Source: Candidatus Gastranaerophilales bacterium (GTDB taxonomy: Bacteria; Cyanobacteriota; Vampirovibrionia; Gastranaerophilales; Gastranaerophilaceae). Taken from it: a stretch of DNA of 64,000 nt. Shown here piece after piece: positions 17,062-26,297 of the stretch (positions are counted from its first letter, which is position 1; each line of letters opens with the position of its first letter). The stretch spans positions 103,120 through 167,119 of the forward strand of contig CALUWC010000004.1 of NCBI GenBank assembly GCA_944324395.1, in the 5' to 3' direction. Position numbers and translations under genes: made by a program. The notes beneath the pieces are model-generated. The model searched no databases. It saw only the letters and a program-made list of their open reading frames with translations, and was not told the DNA's origin.

Positions 17062-18633
17062 TTATGTTGTTTTACTTTTTTTGAATAATAACAACAGTGG
17101 GATTAATACAAGACATGCAAGTCCGAATATTCTGAAAGAGTCCATATAAGCCCATAGGCTTGATTGTTTCAATAGAGTGGCATATTGTGAATATTGAGCC
17201 ATATAATTAGCAACAGAAGCATGTGTATATTGAGAAAGCATTGCTGTTGTTGATTGAACTCTTTCAGTAAATGCAGGATTTAAGTCTGTTAATTTACCTA
17301 CCATCATATATTGGTGAACCTGACTGAACCTTGTAAGCATTGTAGCAACAAGTGATGTTCCGATTGCACTCCCTATATTTTTCAACAGATTTTGTAAACC
17401 GCTGGCATTTGTCATTTGAAGGTTAGACAAAGTTTCAAGTGACAGATTTATGATAGGAACACCGGCAAGACCCATTCCCAATCCCATAAAGTAATTAGGT
17501 ATCATAATGTTTATATTTGATATCTGTAAATTTAAAAATCCAAAAACAAGACCTGCTCCGCCAAGAAAAGCTAAACCAAGACAAACTAAAATACGTTTAT
17601 CTACTTTATCTGCAATCAATGCACAGATTATCATTGCTGTCATACTGCCAAATCCTCTTGGCATCATTGAAAATCCGCTTAAAAATGCTGTATAGCCCAT
17701 CATACTTTGCAAAAATTGCGGCAATATAGCTAAAGATGCATACAATACAGCTTGCATAACAACCTGTATAAAAGTACCTATAACAAAATTTTTATCTTTA
17801 AAAACACTTAAATCAACTAAGGTATCTTTTCTGACAATTTGAGAAATAAAGAAACATATTCCGGAAACACAGGAAACTCCGAATAACCAGCATATCCATG
17901 TCGCATTGAACCAATCGGCATTGTTTCCTTTATCAAAGAATATTTGCAGACATAATAACCAGATTGTTAAAAAGAAAAATCCTAAACCATCCATTTTTAC
18001 GCCTTTTTGTCTTTGAGCGTAAGGAGGATTAAATAATAATTTATGAGCAAGAATTGCTGCAATACAGCCAAACGGTACATTTATAAAAAATATCCATGGC
18101 CAGGACCAGTTATCGGTAATCCATCCGCCTAAGACAGGACCTGTAATTGGTGCAATGATTATACCCATACCAAAGACAGACATTGCCATTCCTCGTTTTT
18201 CTTTTGGAAAACTTTCCATCATAATAGCTTGAGATATTGGTAAAATTCCACCACCTCCAGCTCCTTGCAGAAATCTAAATATTACCATTTCTCCAAGATT
18301 TCTTGCCATTCCGCAAAGCATTGAAGCTATTGTAAATAATAATATACTTATTACATAAAAGTTTTTTCTCCCCAGAAATTTAGAGAAAAATCCTACTGAC
18401 GGAATAATTATACCGCTGGCAATTAAGTAACTTGTTAAAATCCATATACTTTCATCTCTTGTTGCAGAAAAGCTTCCTGCCATATAAGGAAGTGCAACGT
18501 TTGCAATTGTACCGTCTATAACATATATAAATACTGCCAATAACGTTGGAACTGCAGATATCCATGGATTTTCGGGCAAATATTTATTTTCATCGTCCAA
18601 TTGTGCAACATTTTCTTTTATTTCTTCTGACAT
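17062..18633 (-). CDS. emrB: DHA2-family MFS drug exporter (EmrB-like)
   Basis: 523 aa with about 14 membrane segments, matching DHA2 proton antiporters. WILTSYLIASGIIIPSVGFFSKFLGRKNFY covers the motif A loop, RFLQGAGGGGILPISQAIM is the motif C-like region, and ITDNWSWPWIFFINVPFG is the classical EmrB signature. ATG 18633 is preferred to an upstream in-frame TTG (18663) because it has SD GAGGG 5 nt upstream. It forms a three-gene operon with emrA and marR; the outer-membrane channel is encoded divergently at 20323. Confidence 0.92.
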   Translation of the reverse strand: MSEEIKENVAQLDDENKYLPENPWISAVPTLLAVFIYVIDGTIANVALPYMAGSFSATRDESIWILTSYLIASGIIIPSVGFFSKFLGRKNFYVISILLFTIASMLCGMARNLGEMVIFRFLQGAGGGGILPISQAIMMESFPKEKRGMAMSVFGMGIIIAPITGPVLGGWITDNWSWPWIFFINVPFGCIAAILAHKLLFNPPYAQRQKGVKMDGLGFFFLTIWLLCLQIFFDKGNNADWFNATWICWLFGVSCVSGICFFISQIVRKDTLVDLSVFKDKNFVIGTFIQVVMQAVLYASLAILPQFLQSMMGYTAFLSGFSMMPRGFGSMTAMIICALIADKVDKRILVCLGLAFLGGAGLVFGFLNLQISNINIMIPNYFMGLGMGLAGVPIINLSLETLSNLQMTNASGLQNLLKNIGSAIGTSLVATMLTRFSQVHQYMMVGKLTDLNPAFTERVQSTTAMLSQYTHASVANYMAQYSQYATLLKQSSLWAYMDSFRIFGLACLVLIPLLLLFKKSKTT

Positions 18634-18705
18634 TTTTCCCTCTTTATGAAAGAATACCGACAATATTATGCCGATATTCTTTTTTATAAACTGATAATAT
18701 TTATA

Positions 18706-19725
18706 TTATTTTACTTTTACTTTTGGTACAACTGACATACCCGGAACTATATTATATTCTTCAGGATTGATTTTTTCTGTAAATACAATTTTAACAGGTA
18801 TTCTTTGTACTATTTTAACGAAAGATCCTACAGCATTTTCAGGCGGGAACAAACTTGATTTAGCTCCTGATGCTCTTTGAATACTGTCAACTTTTCCCTG
18901 AAATCTTTTATTAGGGTAAGTATCAACCTTTATTTCAACAGGCTGTCCCGGTTTCATGTATCTTAATTGATTTTCTTTAAAGTTTGCAACAACCCAGACT
19001 TCTTCCGGAACCAGAGTAAATAATGGTGAACCTGCAGAAACCCACATACCTTTTTCTACTCTTCTGGAAGATACAGTTCCTGATTGCGGAGCGTATATTT
19101 TTGTATAAGAAAGATCTAATGCTGCTTTATCTCTTGCTGCTTTTGCAGATCTTAAATTTGTATCGGCAACTGTTTGTCCGTCTTTATTGGAAAATAAAGC
19201 TTGTTCAGCCTGAGTTAAACCTGCCTGAGCATTATCATATTTTACTTGAGCTGCATCAAATGTTTGTTTTGAAACAGCACCTTGTTCATACAGGTTTCTG
19301 TATCTTTCCAAATCTCTTTTTGCCAAATCTATATTTGATTGTGCAGCAACCAAATTAGCTTGAGCATTTGACTGATCAAGTTTTATTTTTTCATAATTTG
19401 AATCAGCCTGTTCTAATTTTATTTTGTAATCATCATCATCAATAACAGCAATTAAATCACCGGCTTTAACATGCTGGTTATCTGTAATATAAACTTCTTC
19501 AATTTGTCCTGAAATTCTTGGTGAAACATTTACTGTTGTTGTTTCAACATAAGCATCATCTGTTGATTGATAATGAAGTTCGTGAGCTACATATACTGCT
19601 ACCAGCAAAACTACAATAACTCCAACGATAGCTGCAATTAGTCTTTTTACACCTTTTGGTTTTTCTTTTACTTCAGTATTTTCTTTATTTTCGGTGTTTT
19701 CAACATTTTGATTTTTTTCTTCCAT
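18706..19725 (-). CDS. emrA: HlyD/EmrA-family membrane fusion protein
   Basis: 339 aa. It has an acidic, Asn/Glu-rich cytoplasmic tail, a single membrane anchor (KRLIAAIVGVIVVLLVAVYVA, residues ~26-46), then a biotinyl-lipoyl-like half (VNVSPRISGQIEEVYITDNQHVKAGDLIAVID). A long coiled-coil hairpin (~residues 95-185) follows, then the second lipoyl half (LSYTKIYAPQSGTVSSRRVEKGMWVSAG) and a beta-barrel. It links EmrB to a TolC-type channel. ATG 19725 is favoured over ATG 19731 because SD AGAGG is 9 nt from it and too close to the upstream one. Confidence 0.92.
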   Translation of the reverse strand: MEEKNQNVENTENKENTEVKEKPKGVKRLIAAIVGVIVVLLVAVYVAHELHYQSTDDAYVETTTVNVSPRISGQIEEVYITDNQHVKAGDLIAVIDDDDYKIKLEQADSNYEKIKLDQSNAQANLVAAQSNIDLAKRDLERYRNLYEQGAVSKQTFDAAQVKYDNAQAGLTQAEQALFSNKDGQTVADTNLRSAKAARDKAALDLSYTKIYAPQSGTVSSRRVEKGMWVSAGSPLFTLVPEEVWVVANFKENQLRYMKPGQPVEIKVDTYPNKRFQGKVDSIQRASGAKSSLFPPENAVGSFVKIVQRIPVKIVFTEKINPEEYNIVPGMSVVPKVKVK

Positions 19726-19740
19726 GTTCATAACCTCTTA

Positions 19741-20202
19741 CTATATTTTCATCGCTACTTCTTTTTCTAACGTTTCTCTAAATTTTTTTAATGACAACAT
19801 CAAAGTTTCTTTATCTTCATCTGAAAAAACTTTTGGAAGTTTTTCAATATGATTTTTTACAATCTCGGTAACATCCTTTGAAACTTTTTTACCTTCTTCT
19901 GTCAAAATCATCTTTCTGACAAGTCTGTTATTTTTTGTATCAACAAATCTTTCTACATAACCTTTTTCTTCTAAAGAATTTAAAATTCTTCCGGTATTTG
20001 GTCTGTCTTTAAGAATCAATTTTGCCAATTCTCTTTGACAAATACCATCATTTGCCTGTATAACATCCAGTGCTACAAATTCATCCATTGTTAACGGAAT
20101 GTTTAAATTTTGAAACATTTGGATGCCTAAAGCTCTGCAATATTTTGCGGTTTGTTCAAGCTGGTAATATATAGAATCTGTATAGTGTTCACATTTGTGC
20201 AT
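19741..20202 (-). CDS. MarR-family transcriptional regulator
   Basis: 153 aa with the winged helix-turn-helix: LTMDEFVALDVIQANDGICQRELAKLILKDRPNTGRILNSLEEKGYVERFVDTKNNRLVRKMILTEEGKK. It is the first gene of the marR-emrA-emrB operon, ending 15 nt before the chosen emrA start. The palindrome TGTTGCA-TT-TGCAACA in the divergent intergenic region is its likely operator, so it probably represses both the efflux operon and the TolC-like gene until a toxic ligand binds (family knowledge plus inference). Confidence 0.92.
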   Translation of the reverse strand: MHKCEHYTDSIYYQLEQTAKYCRALGIQMFQNLNIPLTMDEFVALDVIQANDGICQRELAKLILKDRPNTGRILNSLEEKGYVERFVDTKNNRLVRKMILTEEGKKVSKDVTEIVKNHIEKLPKVFSDEDKETLMLSLKKFRETLEKEVAMKI

Positions 20203-20243
20203 AGATTTGTATTAATATTTTTCTTTATGTTGTAAAAATAATG

Positions 20244-20259
20244 TGTTGCATTTGCAACA
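20244..20259. promoter_or_regulatory. palindromic MarR-type operator
   Basis: Perfect inverted repeat TGTTGCA-TT-TGCAACA in the 120-bp region between marR and the TolC-like gene. It overlaps the -35 of the rightward promoter (TTGCAT) and of a possible leftward one (TTGCAA, 17 nt, TACAAC). Confidence 0.75.
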
Positions 20260-20274
20260 ATATTATGTTATCAT
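20246..20274 (+). promoter_or_regulatory. promoter of TolC-like gene
   Basis: TTGCAT, 17-nt spacer, TATCAT. The -35 lies inside the palindromic operator. Confidence 0.65.
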
Positions 20275-20322
20275 ACTGATATATAAAATGCAAGTAATTA
20301 ATTTTAAAGAGGATATAAAACA

Positions 20323-21723
20323 TTGAAAAAGAAGATAGCAATACTATTATTGGCAAGTTTTATTTTAACAAATCTTACTCCATTATCATGTCTGGCAATA
20401 AATAAAAAATCATCAAATGAACCTAAAAAAGTTTCTATCACAAAAACTCATAAACAAAGACAAAAAAGTGATGAATTTAAATATGAGTATATAAACTATG
20501 ACTGGTGGAAAAATTTTAATGATGGTATTTTGAATGGCTATATTGATAAGGCAATTAAAAATAATTATGACTTAAAATCTGCTACAATAGCAGTTGATGA
20601 ATATTATCAGGCAGTAAGAATGCAATTTGCAAATGAGTTGCCAATGGCCGGTGTCGGTTTTTCTCCGGCATTTTCAAAACAACCGGGTACAACAAGTTCA
20701 GGGTGGATGTTTGCAACTCCTGCCATTGCAAATTATGAATTAGATTTATTTTTGAAAAACAGAGATAAAACAAAAGCTTCTGAAAGAGAATATGAAGCAT
20801 CTTTGCAAGATGAAAGGGCTGCCTATATTTCTATAGCTTCTGCTGTTGGTACAACTTATTTAAATATTGTTAAATTGGATAAAATGATAGAATTGCAGGA
20901 AGATATTGTAAAAGATAGAAAATTAATTTATGAATTGATGCTTGCAAGAAATAAGGAAGGTTTAACATCAACTGCAGATACTGTAAAAGCTAATAAATCT
21001 TATATTGCCGGTAATACGAATTTAACCGAATATAAAAAACAAAGGACAAAATTATTAAACCAATTAAGTGTATTAATTGGAGAAAACCCAAATAATATAG
21101 AGTCTTTGAAAAGAATAAGCTATGATGAATTAAATTTCTCAGGTCCAATTCCGGCAGAAATTCAATCAGAAATAATTTCACAGCGTCCTGATTATATAAA
21201 GGCAGAAAAAATGATTGAAAAAGCCGGTATAGATGTAAGGGTTGCTAAAAAAGAGTTTTTGCCGTCAATAAATATTACGGGTCTTGCATTATTTTTAGCA
21301 GGAGATATCGGTAGTGCGTGGTCTACAAAGAATGCTCTTGCTGCTCTTGCTGCAGGAGTTAATCTTCCTATATTTACAGGTGGAAGAAGATTAGCAAATC
21401 TAAGATTGAAAAAAGATGAATATGAAAGACTTTTAAATAATTATTATCAAACAAATTTAACAGCAATTCAGGAAGTAAATGATGCACTGGTGTCTATAAA
21501 ACTTGACAGGGAAAAATACAACGATACTGAAACTCAAGCCAAGTTAGAAAGAGAAGATTTCGGTTACAGTACCGGTAAGTATAATGAAGGCACTATATCA
21601 AAGCTTGATTTGGTTCAAGTTAGAGAAAACGTATTATTTACAGACCAGCAGGTTGTTAATGATAAAATCAATTGCCTTGTAGATTATATAGGTCTATATA
21701 AAGCAGTTGGAAGCCAGTTATAA
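20323..21723 (+). CDS. TolC/NodT-family outer membrane efflux protein
   Basis: 466 aa. N-terminal signal peptide (MKKKIAILLLASFILTNLTPLSCLA). There is a cysteine near the cleavage site, but the flanking residues are a poor lipobox. WWKNFNDGILNGYIDKAIKNNYDLKSATIAVDEY is the usual start of NodT-type channels. Two long helical OEP repeats follow (about 130-240 and 300-450), with LNQLSVLIGENP and EIISQRPDYIKAEKMIEKA as characteristic joins. It forms the trimeric exit duct for the EmrAB pump. Start is TTG with SD AGAGG 12 nt upstream. Confidence 0.9.
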   Translation: MKKKIAILLLASFILTNLTPLSCLAINKKSSNEPKKVSITKTHKQRQKSDEFKYEYINYDWWKNFNDGILNGYIDKAIKNNYDLKSATIAVDEYYQAVRMQFANELPMAGVGFSPAFSKQPGTTSSGWMFATPAIANYELDLFLKNRDKTKASEREYEASLQDERAAYISIASAVGTTYLNIVKLDKMIELQEDIVKDRKLIYELMLARNKEGLTSTADTVKANKSYIAGNTNLTEYKKQRTKLLNQLSVLIGENPNNIESLKRISYDELNFSGPIPAEIQSEIISQRPDYIKAEKMIEKAGIDVRVAKKEFLPSINITGLALFLAGDIGSAWSTKNALAALAAGVNLPIFTGGRRLANLRLKKDEYERLLNNYYQTNLTAIQEVNDALVSIKLDREKYNDTETQAKLEREDFGYSTGKYNEGTISKLDLVQVRENVLFTDQQVVNDKINCLVDYIGLYKAVGSQL

Positions 21724-21772
21724 AAAAGCATACTAACTCAAAATCTTAATCATATTTTTACTTACTAAATTC

Positions 21773-21798
21773 CCGGCACTTATGTGCCGGTTTTATTT
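21773..21798 (+). terminator. terminator of TolC-like gene
   Basis: Stem CCGGCAC/GTGCCGG with a 4-nt loop, followed by TTTTATTTG. Confidence 0.85.
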
Positions 21799-21825
21799 GT
21801 CTTTTATTTTTAATTGTATATAAAT

Positions 21826-21859
21826 AAAAACCCCGTTAAAATTACCTAACGGGGTTTTT
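21826..21859 (-). terminator. terminator of dnaG-sigA operon
   Basis: Perfect 13-bp stem AAAAACCCCGTTA/TAACGGGGTTTTT with an 8-nt loop, giving a T-run on both strands. It lies 17 bp after the sigma factor stop. Confidence 0.9.
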
Positions 21860-21875
21860 ATAATAGATTTTTAAA

Positions 21876-22973
21876 TTACTCAACGTATTCTTCCAAACGT
21901 TTTTTACGATTAGGATGACGTAATTTTCTTAAAGCTTTAGCTTCAATTTGTCTGATACGTTCACGAGTAACACCAAATAATTGTCCTACTTCTTCTAATG
22001 TTCTCTGGCGGCCGTCATCCATGCCAAAACGTAATCTCAATACATCACGTTCACGAGGAGAAAGTGTACATAGAACTTCTGCCAAATCTTCTTTTAATAA
22101 TTCGGAAGCAACCATTTTTACAGGTGCATCAGCTTCTTTATCTTCAATAAAATCACCCAAACGAGAATCTTCTTCTTTACCGATAGGAGTTTCTAAAGAT
22201 AAAGGTTCTTGAGCAATTTTAATAATTTCACGAAGTTTTGGAATAGAAACATTCATTTCTGCAGCCAATTCATCTTCAGTTGGTTTTCTTGACAAATCTT
22301 GTGCTAATTTTCTTGTTACTTTTTTCAATTTGTTGATTGTTTCAACCATGTGAACAGGAATTCTGATAGTTCTGGCCTGATCAGCAATAGCACGTGTAAT
22401 AGCCTGTCTAATCCACCATGTAGCATAAGTTGAAAATTTGAAACCTCTTTCATGGTCAAATTTCTCAGCTGCTCTTATTAGACCCAGATTGCCTTCTTGA
22501 ATTAAATCAAGGAATAACATTCCACGTCCGACATATTTTTTAGCAATACTTACAACCAAACGCAAGTTTGCCTGTACTAATTTTCTTTTTGCAATAGCAC
22601 CCGGAGTTCCGCCTTCCAGGATTTTTCTTGCTAATTCTATTTCTTCATTTGCAGATAATAATTTAATTCTGCCGATTTCACGTAAATATAATCTTACGGG
22701 GTCATCAATCGCAACATTTTTCGGCAATTCCATATCATTCGGATCAGGTTCTTCAATGTTATGGAGCATATAAATGTCATCCGGATTAACTTTGTCACCC
22801 ATTTTTGATGTAACGATATCCTCAATATTATCAGTTGAAATATCAACATTCATATAATTAATAGCATCATTATCAGCATCTAATACTGAATCCTCGCTAA
22901 TATCTTGCAAATCAAGTGTTTCATCTTCCATTACACTGACTACTGAGGAGTTTGAATTTCTTTTTCTTGTCAT
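21876..22973 (-). CDS. sigA: primary RNA polymerase sigma factor (RpoD/SigA)
   Basis: 365-aa group 1 sigma70. Region 1.2: [28 protein letters not shown]. Regions 2.1-2.4 include [47 protein letters not shown]. Region 3: [12 protein letters not shown]. Region 4.2: [30 protein letters not shown]. Only a short acidic region replaces the E. coli 1.1 and non-conserved domains, as in cyanobacteria and Firmicutes. It starts directly after the dnaG stop, so translation is probably coupled in a macromolecular-synthesis operon. Confidence 0.96.
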   Translation of the reverse strand: MTRKRNSNSSVVSVMEDETLDLQDISEDSVLDADNDAINYMNVDISTDNIEDIVTSKMGDKVNPDDIYMLHNIEEPDPNDMELPKNVAIDDPVRLYLREIGRIKLLSANEEIELARKILEGGTPGAIAKRKLVQANLRLVVSIAKKYVGRGMLFLDLIQEGNLGLIRAAEKFDHERGFKFSTYATWWIRQAITRAIADQARTIRIPVHMVETINKLKKVTRKLAQDLSRKPTEDELAAEMNVSIPKLREIIKIAQEPLSLETPIGKEEDSRLGDFIEDKEADAPVKMVASELLKEDLAEVLCTLSPRERDVLRLRFGMDDGRQRTLEEVGQLFGVTRERIRQIEAKALRKLRHPNRKKRLEEYVE

Positions 22974-24863
22974 CTAAATTTCTCCGATTTTTTGTCTGTT
23001 TTTCTTTATTTTATCTCTTAGTTGTATTTGAATTTTAAGGGCCTCGGGATCGTCATCGTCAATCCCCTTGTATAACTTTTTAATTTGTTCGGTTTCCTTA
23101 ATATGCCTGCAATGATTGATTTTATCTATTGTTTCTTTTATCACACTTCTAAAATCTTCATCATTTAAGCCTTTATATACCTCTGACATTGCAATCAACT
23201 CTGGCAAAATTGCTTGAGCTTCTGCATTATCAACAAATTCAGTATATAAATGTTCGATTAATTCCTTCACATTATTTACGGTATATATTAATTTGTCAAT
23301 TGCAGATTTTACATTTATTAATATTTCATCATCAAATGTTATATCTCCAATCATTTCATTTATTTGGGCAAATGTGAAAGGACTGTCGGGTACTAGAAAA
23401 ACGCTCAATAAATTTTTTTGCGCTTTTTTTAAAACAGTTTCATTTTTTGTTACATTCTTAACAATTCTTTCTACCTGAGGAAGATTTGCACGTTCAAAAT
23501 TTCTTATTTCAGAGCGTATTGCATCAGGATCAACGGTTAAGGTCTGGGCAACCATATCTATATATTCTGAACGTATTATTTTATTCTTTATTTCGGATAA
23601 TACTGGTATCAGCTGTTTTATAAATTGAGCTTTTTCTTGAGGAGTAGAACATTTATCTTTTTCCTGCAAAATGTTATTTAGTTGGAAATCTATGAACAGT
23701 GGTGCATTTTGCATATACATTTTGTATGCATCAGCACCTACCGACCGCACAAATTCATCCGGGTCTTTCCCTTCCGGCGGAGCAATTACACGAATTTCAC
23801 AGGCATATTTATCTTTATCAGAGGATAAATAACTTTCATCAAACTGTTTAATATCACCCAGTCCGGCAAAAACTTCTTTTATTATTTCTGCACCTCTTGC
23901 AGTTGCTTTTTGTCCGGCTGAATCTGTATCAAATGAAAGATAAATCCTTCTTGATTTTGTATATCTTGATAGGAGTTTAACATGATCCGGCGTCAGGGAT
24001 GTTCCGCATGAAGCGACACAATTTTCTATACCATGAGCTTGCGATGATATTACGTCAAAATATCCTTCCATTAATATTACGGAATCTTCTCTTCTTATAG
24101 CCTCTTTTGCTGTGTATAATCCGTATAAAAGACGGCTTTTATTATAAATTAAAGAGTCAGAGGAATTTAAATATTTTGGATTTTGGTCTTTTTCTAATGC
24201 TCTTGCTCCAAATGCTACAAAATCACCATTTTCATTCTGGATGGGAATAATAACTCTATTACGAAATCGGTCAATATAGCCGCCTTTTTCACTTTTTAAA
24301 ATAAGTCCTGCTTTTTCTAATATATCATTTGAAAAATCTTTTCTTAATTCATCATACAAAGTTGAATATGATTTCGGGGCGACTCCGAGGTGAAATTTTT
24401 TGATAATATCGGAACCAATGCCGCGTTTGGTTAAGTATTTCATTGCAATTTCGGCATTGGCATCTTTATTTCTCAATAACAAATCGTGGTAAAATTCGGC
24501 CGCAACCATTGTTGCTGCTGCCATTTGTTCTTTAATTTCTTTTATGGAAGAGTCGCTTTTTCTATGGTTTGCAGGAACTTCCAAACCAAATTTGTCAGCA
24601 AGTTCTATTATCAAATCCTTAAATTCAATATTTCTGGTTTTCATAATGAATTTTAAGGCATCTCCGGCTTCTCCACAGCTAAAGCATTTGTATATGCCCA
24701 TATGCGGGGTAACACAAAATGACGGATTTTTATCTTTGTGGAAAGGGCATAGTCCCCAGTAATTGTTTCCCCGTTTTTTCAGAACTACCTGTTCTGATAC
24801 TACTTCCACTATATCCAAGCGTTCTTTTATTTGTTGTATTAATTCTTCCCACGTGCCAGCCAT
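22974..24863 (-). CDS. dnaG: DNA primase
   Basis: 629 aa. CHC2 zinc ribbon with Cys39, His42, Cys60 and Cys63; primase catalytic core; TOPRIM domain with the glutamate in ILMEGYFDVI and the DxD in SFDTDSAG; C-terminal helical DnaB-binding region. It makes RNA primers at the replication fork. Upstream of ATG there is no SD but a TACAAT hexamer 6 nt away, so the operon mRNA may be leaderless. It is followed without a gap by sigA. Confidence 0.96.
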   Translation of the reverse strand: MAGTWEELIQQIKERLDIVEVVSEQVVLKKRGNNYWGLCPFHKDKNPSFCVTPHMGIYKCFSCGEAGDALKFIMKTRNIEFKDLIIELADKFGLEVPANHRKSDSSIKEIKEQMAAATMVAAEFYHDLLLRNKDANAEIAMKYLTKRGIGSDIIKKFHLGVAPKSYSTLYDELRKDFSNDILEKAGLILKSEKGGYIDRFRNRVIIPIQNENGDFVAFGARALEKDQNPKYLNSSDSLIYNKSRLLYGLYTAKEAIRREDSVILMEGYFDVISSQAHGIENCVASCGTSLTPDHVKLLSRYTKSRRIYLSFDTDSAGQKATARGAEIIKEVFAGLGDIKQFDESYLSSDKDKYACEIRVIAPPEGKDPDEFVRSVGADAYKMYMQNAPLFIDFQLNNILQEKDKCSTPQEKAQFIKQLIPVLSEIKNKIIRSEYIDMVAQTLTVDPDAIRSEIRNFERANLPQVERIVKNVTKNETVLKKAQKNLLSVFLVPDSPFTFAQINEMIGDITFDDEILINVKSAIDKLIYTVNNVKELIEHLYTEFVDNAEAQAILPELIAMSEVYKGLNDEDFRSVIKETIDKINHCRHIKETEQIKKLYKGIDDDDPEALKIQIQLRDKIKKNRQKIGEI

Positions 24864-24869
24864 AATAAA

Positions 24870-24875
24870 ATTGTA
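24870..24875 (-). promoter_or_regulatory. -10 box of dnaG, leaderless spacing
   Basis: TACAAT, then TTTATT and ATG on the minus strand. No convincing -35 is visible, and there is no SD. Confidence 0.45.
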
Positions 24876-25067
24876 GCATTAACATGCATATTGGAGGATA
24901 TTTTTTATATAAAATTCATCTTTTTGGTTTAAAAAAGAAATTAAATAAATGAAAACAATAAATGTTAATAAATGTAACAAAATTCTTCTTAATTTTGCAA
25001 AAATCCTAAAGATTCTTAAACTACATGCCGTAACTTATTTTGTGAGTAAAAGATAAGGAGAACCGAA

Positions 25068-25484
25068 ATGGCAATCAAATTTAATGATTTTAACAATAGT
25101 TATAACAACTATAACATTGCAATCGGTCAGGGTGCTTCTAAAGAAGCAAAGAAAGCAGAAGACACAAAAGAAGTTGCAAATGCTAATACATCAGCATTCA
25201 AGGGATTGGAAAATGAAACAGATTTGTTAACCAAAAATGCACAATATTTGTACGGTGCAAATTTAGGCAAATTTACTCTGGAAGATAAAGAACTTGCTGA
25301 CAGTACAAACGCAATTCTGGCAAGTTTGGGTTATACCAATTACAAAGTTTCAGCAGCACAGGCTGCCAGTGTTGCAAATGGTGTTAATACCGTTGTAATG
25401 CCTGGTATGAAATTGGCACAAGATGGAGCTGTAGCTGCTAATATTCAAGATCCTAACGGACCTTTTGCAGATTTATTTGTGTAA
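25068..25484 (+). CDS. conserved-looking protein of unknown function
   Basis: 138 aa, Ala/Asn-rich, no Cys, no signal peptide by eye. The first ~45 residues look disordered (NDFNNSYNNYNIAIGQGASKEAKK). The rest is probably helical and ends QDPNGPFADLFV. Excellent AAGGAG SD and a strong terminator suggest high expression. I do not recognise the family. The TSAFKG segment near residue 44 resembles short F-G motifs near the N-termini of other unassigned proteins here (57302, 29229). Confidence 0.75.
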   Translation: MAIKFNDFNNSYNNYNIAIGQGASKEAKKAEDTKEVANANTSAFKGLENETDLLTKNAQYLYGANLGKFTLEDKELADSTNAILASLGYTNYKVSAAQAASVANGVNTVVMPGMKLAQDGAVAANIQDPNGPFADLFV

Positions 25485-25517
25485 TACTTATAAATATATA
25501 TTTACTCACACGTTTAC

Positions 25518-25550
25518 AGACAGATTTGTAATAAATCTGTCTTTTGATTT
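25518..25550 (+). terminator. terminator after 138-aa gene
   Basis: Perfect 10-bp stem AGACAGATTT/AAATCTGTCT with a 5-nt loop, then a T-rich tract. Confidence 0.85.
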
Positions 25551-25591
25551 TTTTCTGGCAAAAAATATTTTGTTCAGGTTTTATAGCAGGC

Positions 25592-26176
25592 ATGAGTTAT
25601 TCTATGAAAATCAAAACATATTTTACTTCACCTGTGAAATGCTTTATACCAAAATGCAAAGCCCGCTGCTGTGTTGATGCACCGCTGCCGGAAGATTTTT
25701 TGAATAAGCACAGGAGCAGAATACAAAGACCTATATACAGTGCCGTAAATATCGGACAAAATGACCCGAGAGATACTTTTAATTCTGTAATATATAACAC
25801 AACTCCAAGCCCTATACAGTTGATAGGTATAGACCAAAATGGCAACAAGCTTGTCGGTATACCTAAGGAAGTTATGAAAGAACTGAATATAAAAAGTATG
25901 GAACAAGTTCAAGAATTATTAAAAGATTATGGTAAATACAAAAACTATTGCCCGTTTATTACGACATACGGCAAATGCAGTGTTTATGAGTATCGTCCGA
26001 TTATTTGCAGAGAATTTGGCTCATCACCGTTAAAAATTGATCATTGCCCCGACAAAGCCAGCAGGCTGGATATTATTAAATTTTACATAAAAGAGTTTTT
26101 TAACTTTAAAGAGAACTTCAAGCTTATATTTACAAATCTAAAATCAAATTTTGCAAAAACCAGTCCTAACAATTGA
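25592..26176 (+). CDS. YkgJ-like cysteine cluster protein
   Basis: About 195 aa. The N-terminus has KCFIPKCKARCCVDAPLP and the C-terminal half has YCPFITTYGKCSVYEYRPIICREFGSSP, matching the YkgJ/UPF0153 metal-cluster motif, with a longer spacer between the two cysteine groups than in the copy at 11378. Function is not established. The start is uncertain: ATG 25592 or 25604 both fit, and the frame is open further upstream through the preceding terminator. Monocistronic. Confidence 0.7.
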   Translation: MSYSMKIKTYFTSPVKCFIPKCKARCCVDAPLPEDFLNKHRSRIQRPIYSAVNIGQNDPRDTFNSVIYNTTPSPIQLIGIDQNGNKLVGIPKEVMKELNIKSMEQVQELLKDYGKYKNYCPFITTYGKCSVYEYRPIICREFGSSPLKIDHCPDKASRLDIIKFYIKEFFNFKENFKLIFTNLKSNFAKTSPNN

Positions 26177-26297
26177 TTAAGGCAAGCAATTTATCTATCT
26201 CTGAACTATACCCCGACAAAATTATCTTGTTGTAAAAATTTTTTCATGTTAGCATTATTGCTATAAAAGTAGAATATGAGAATTTATGAGGTAAAGT

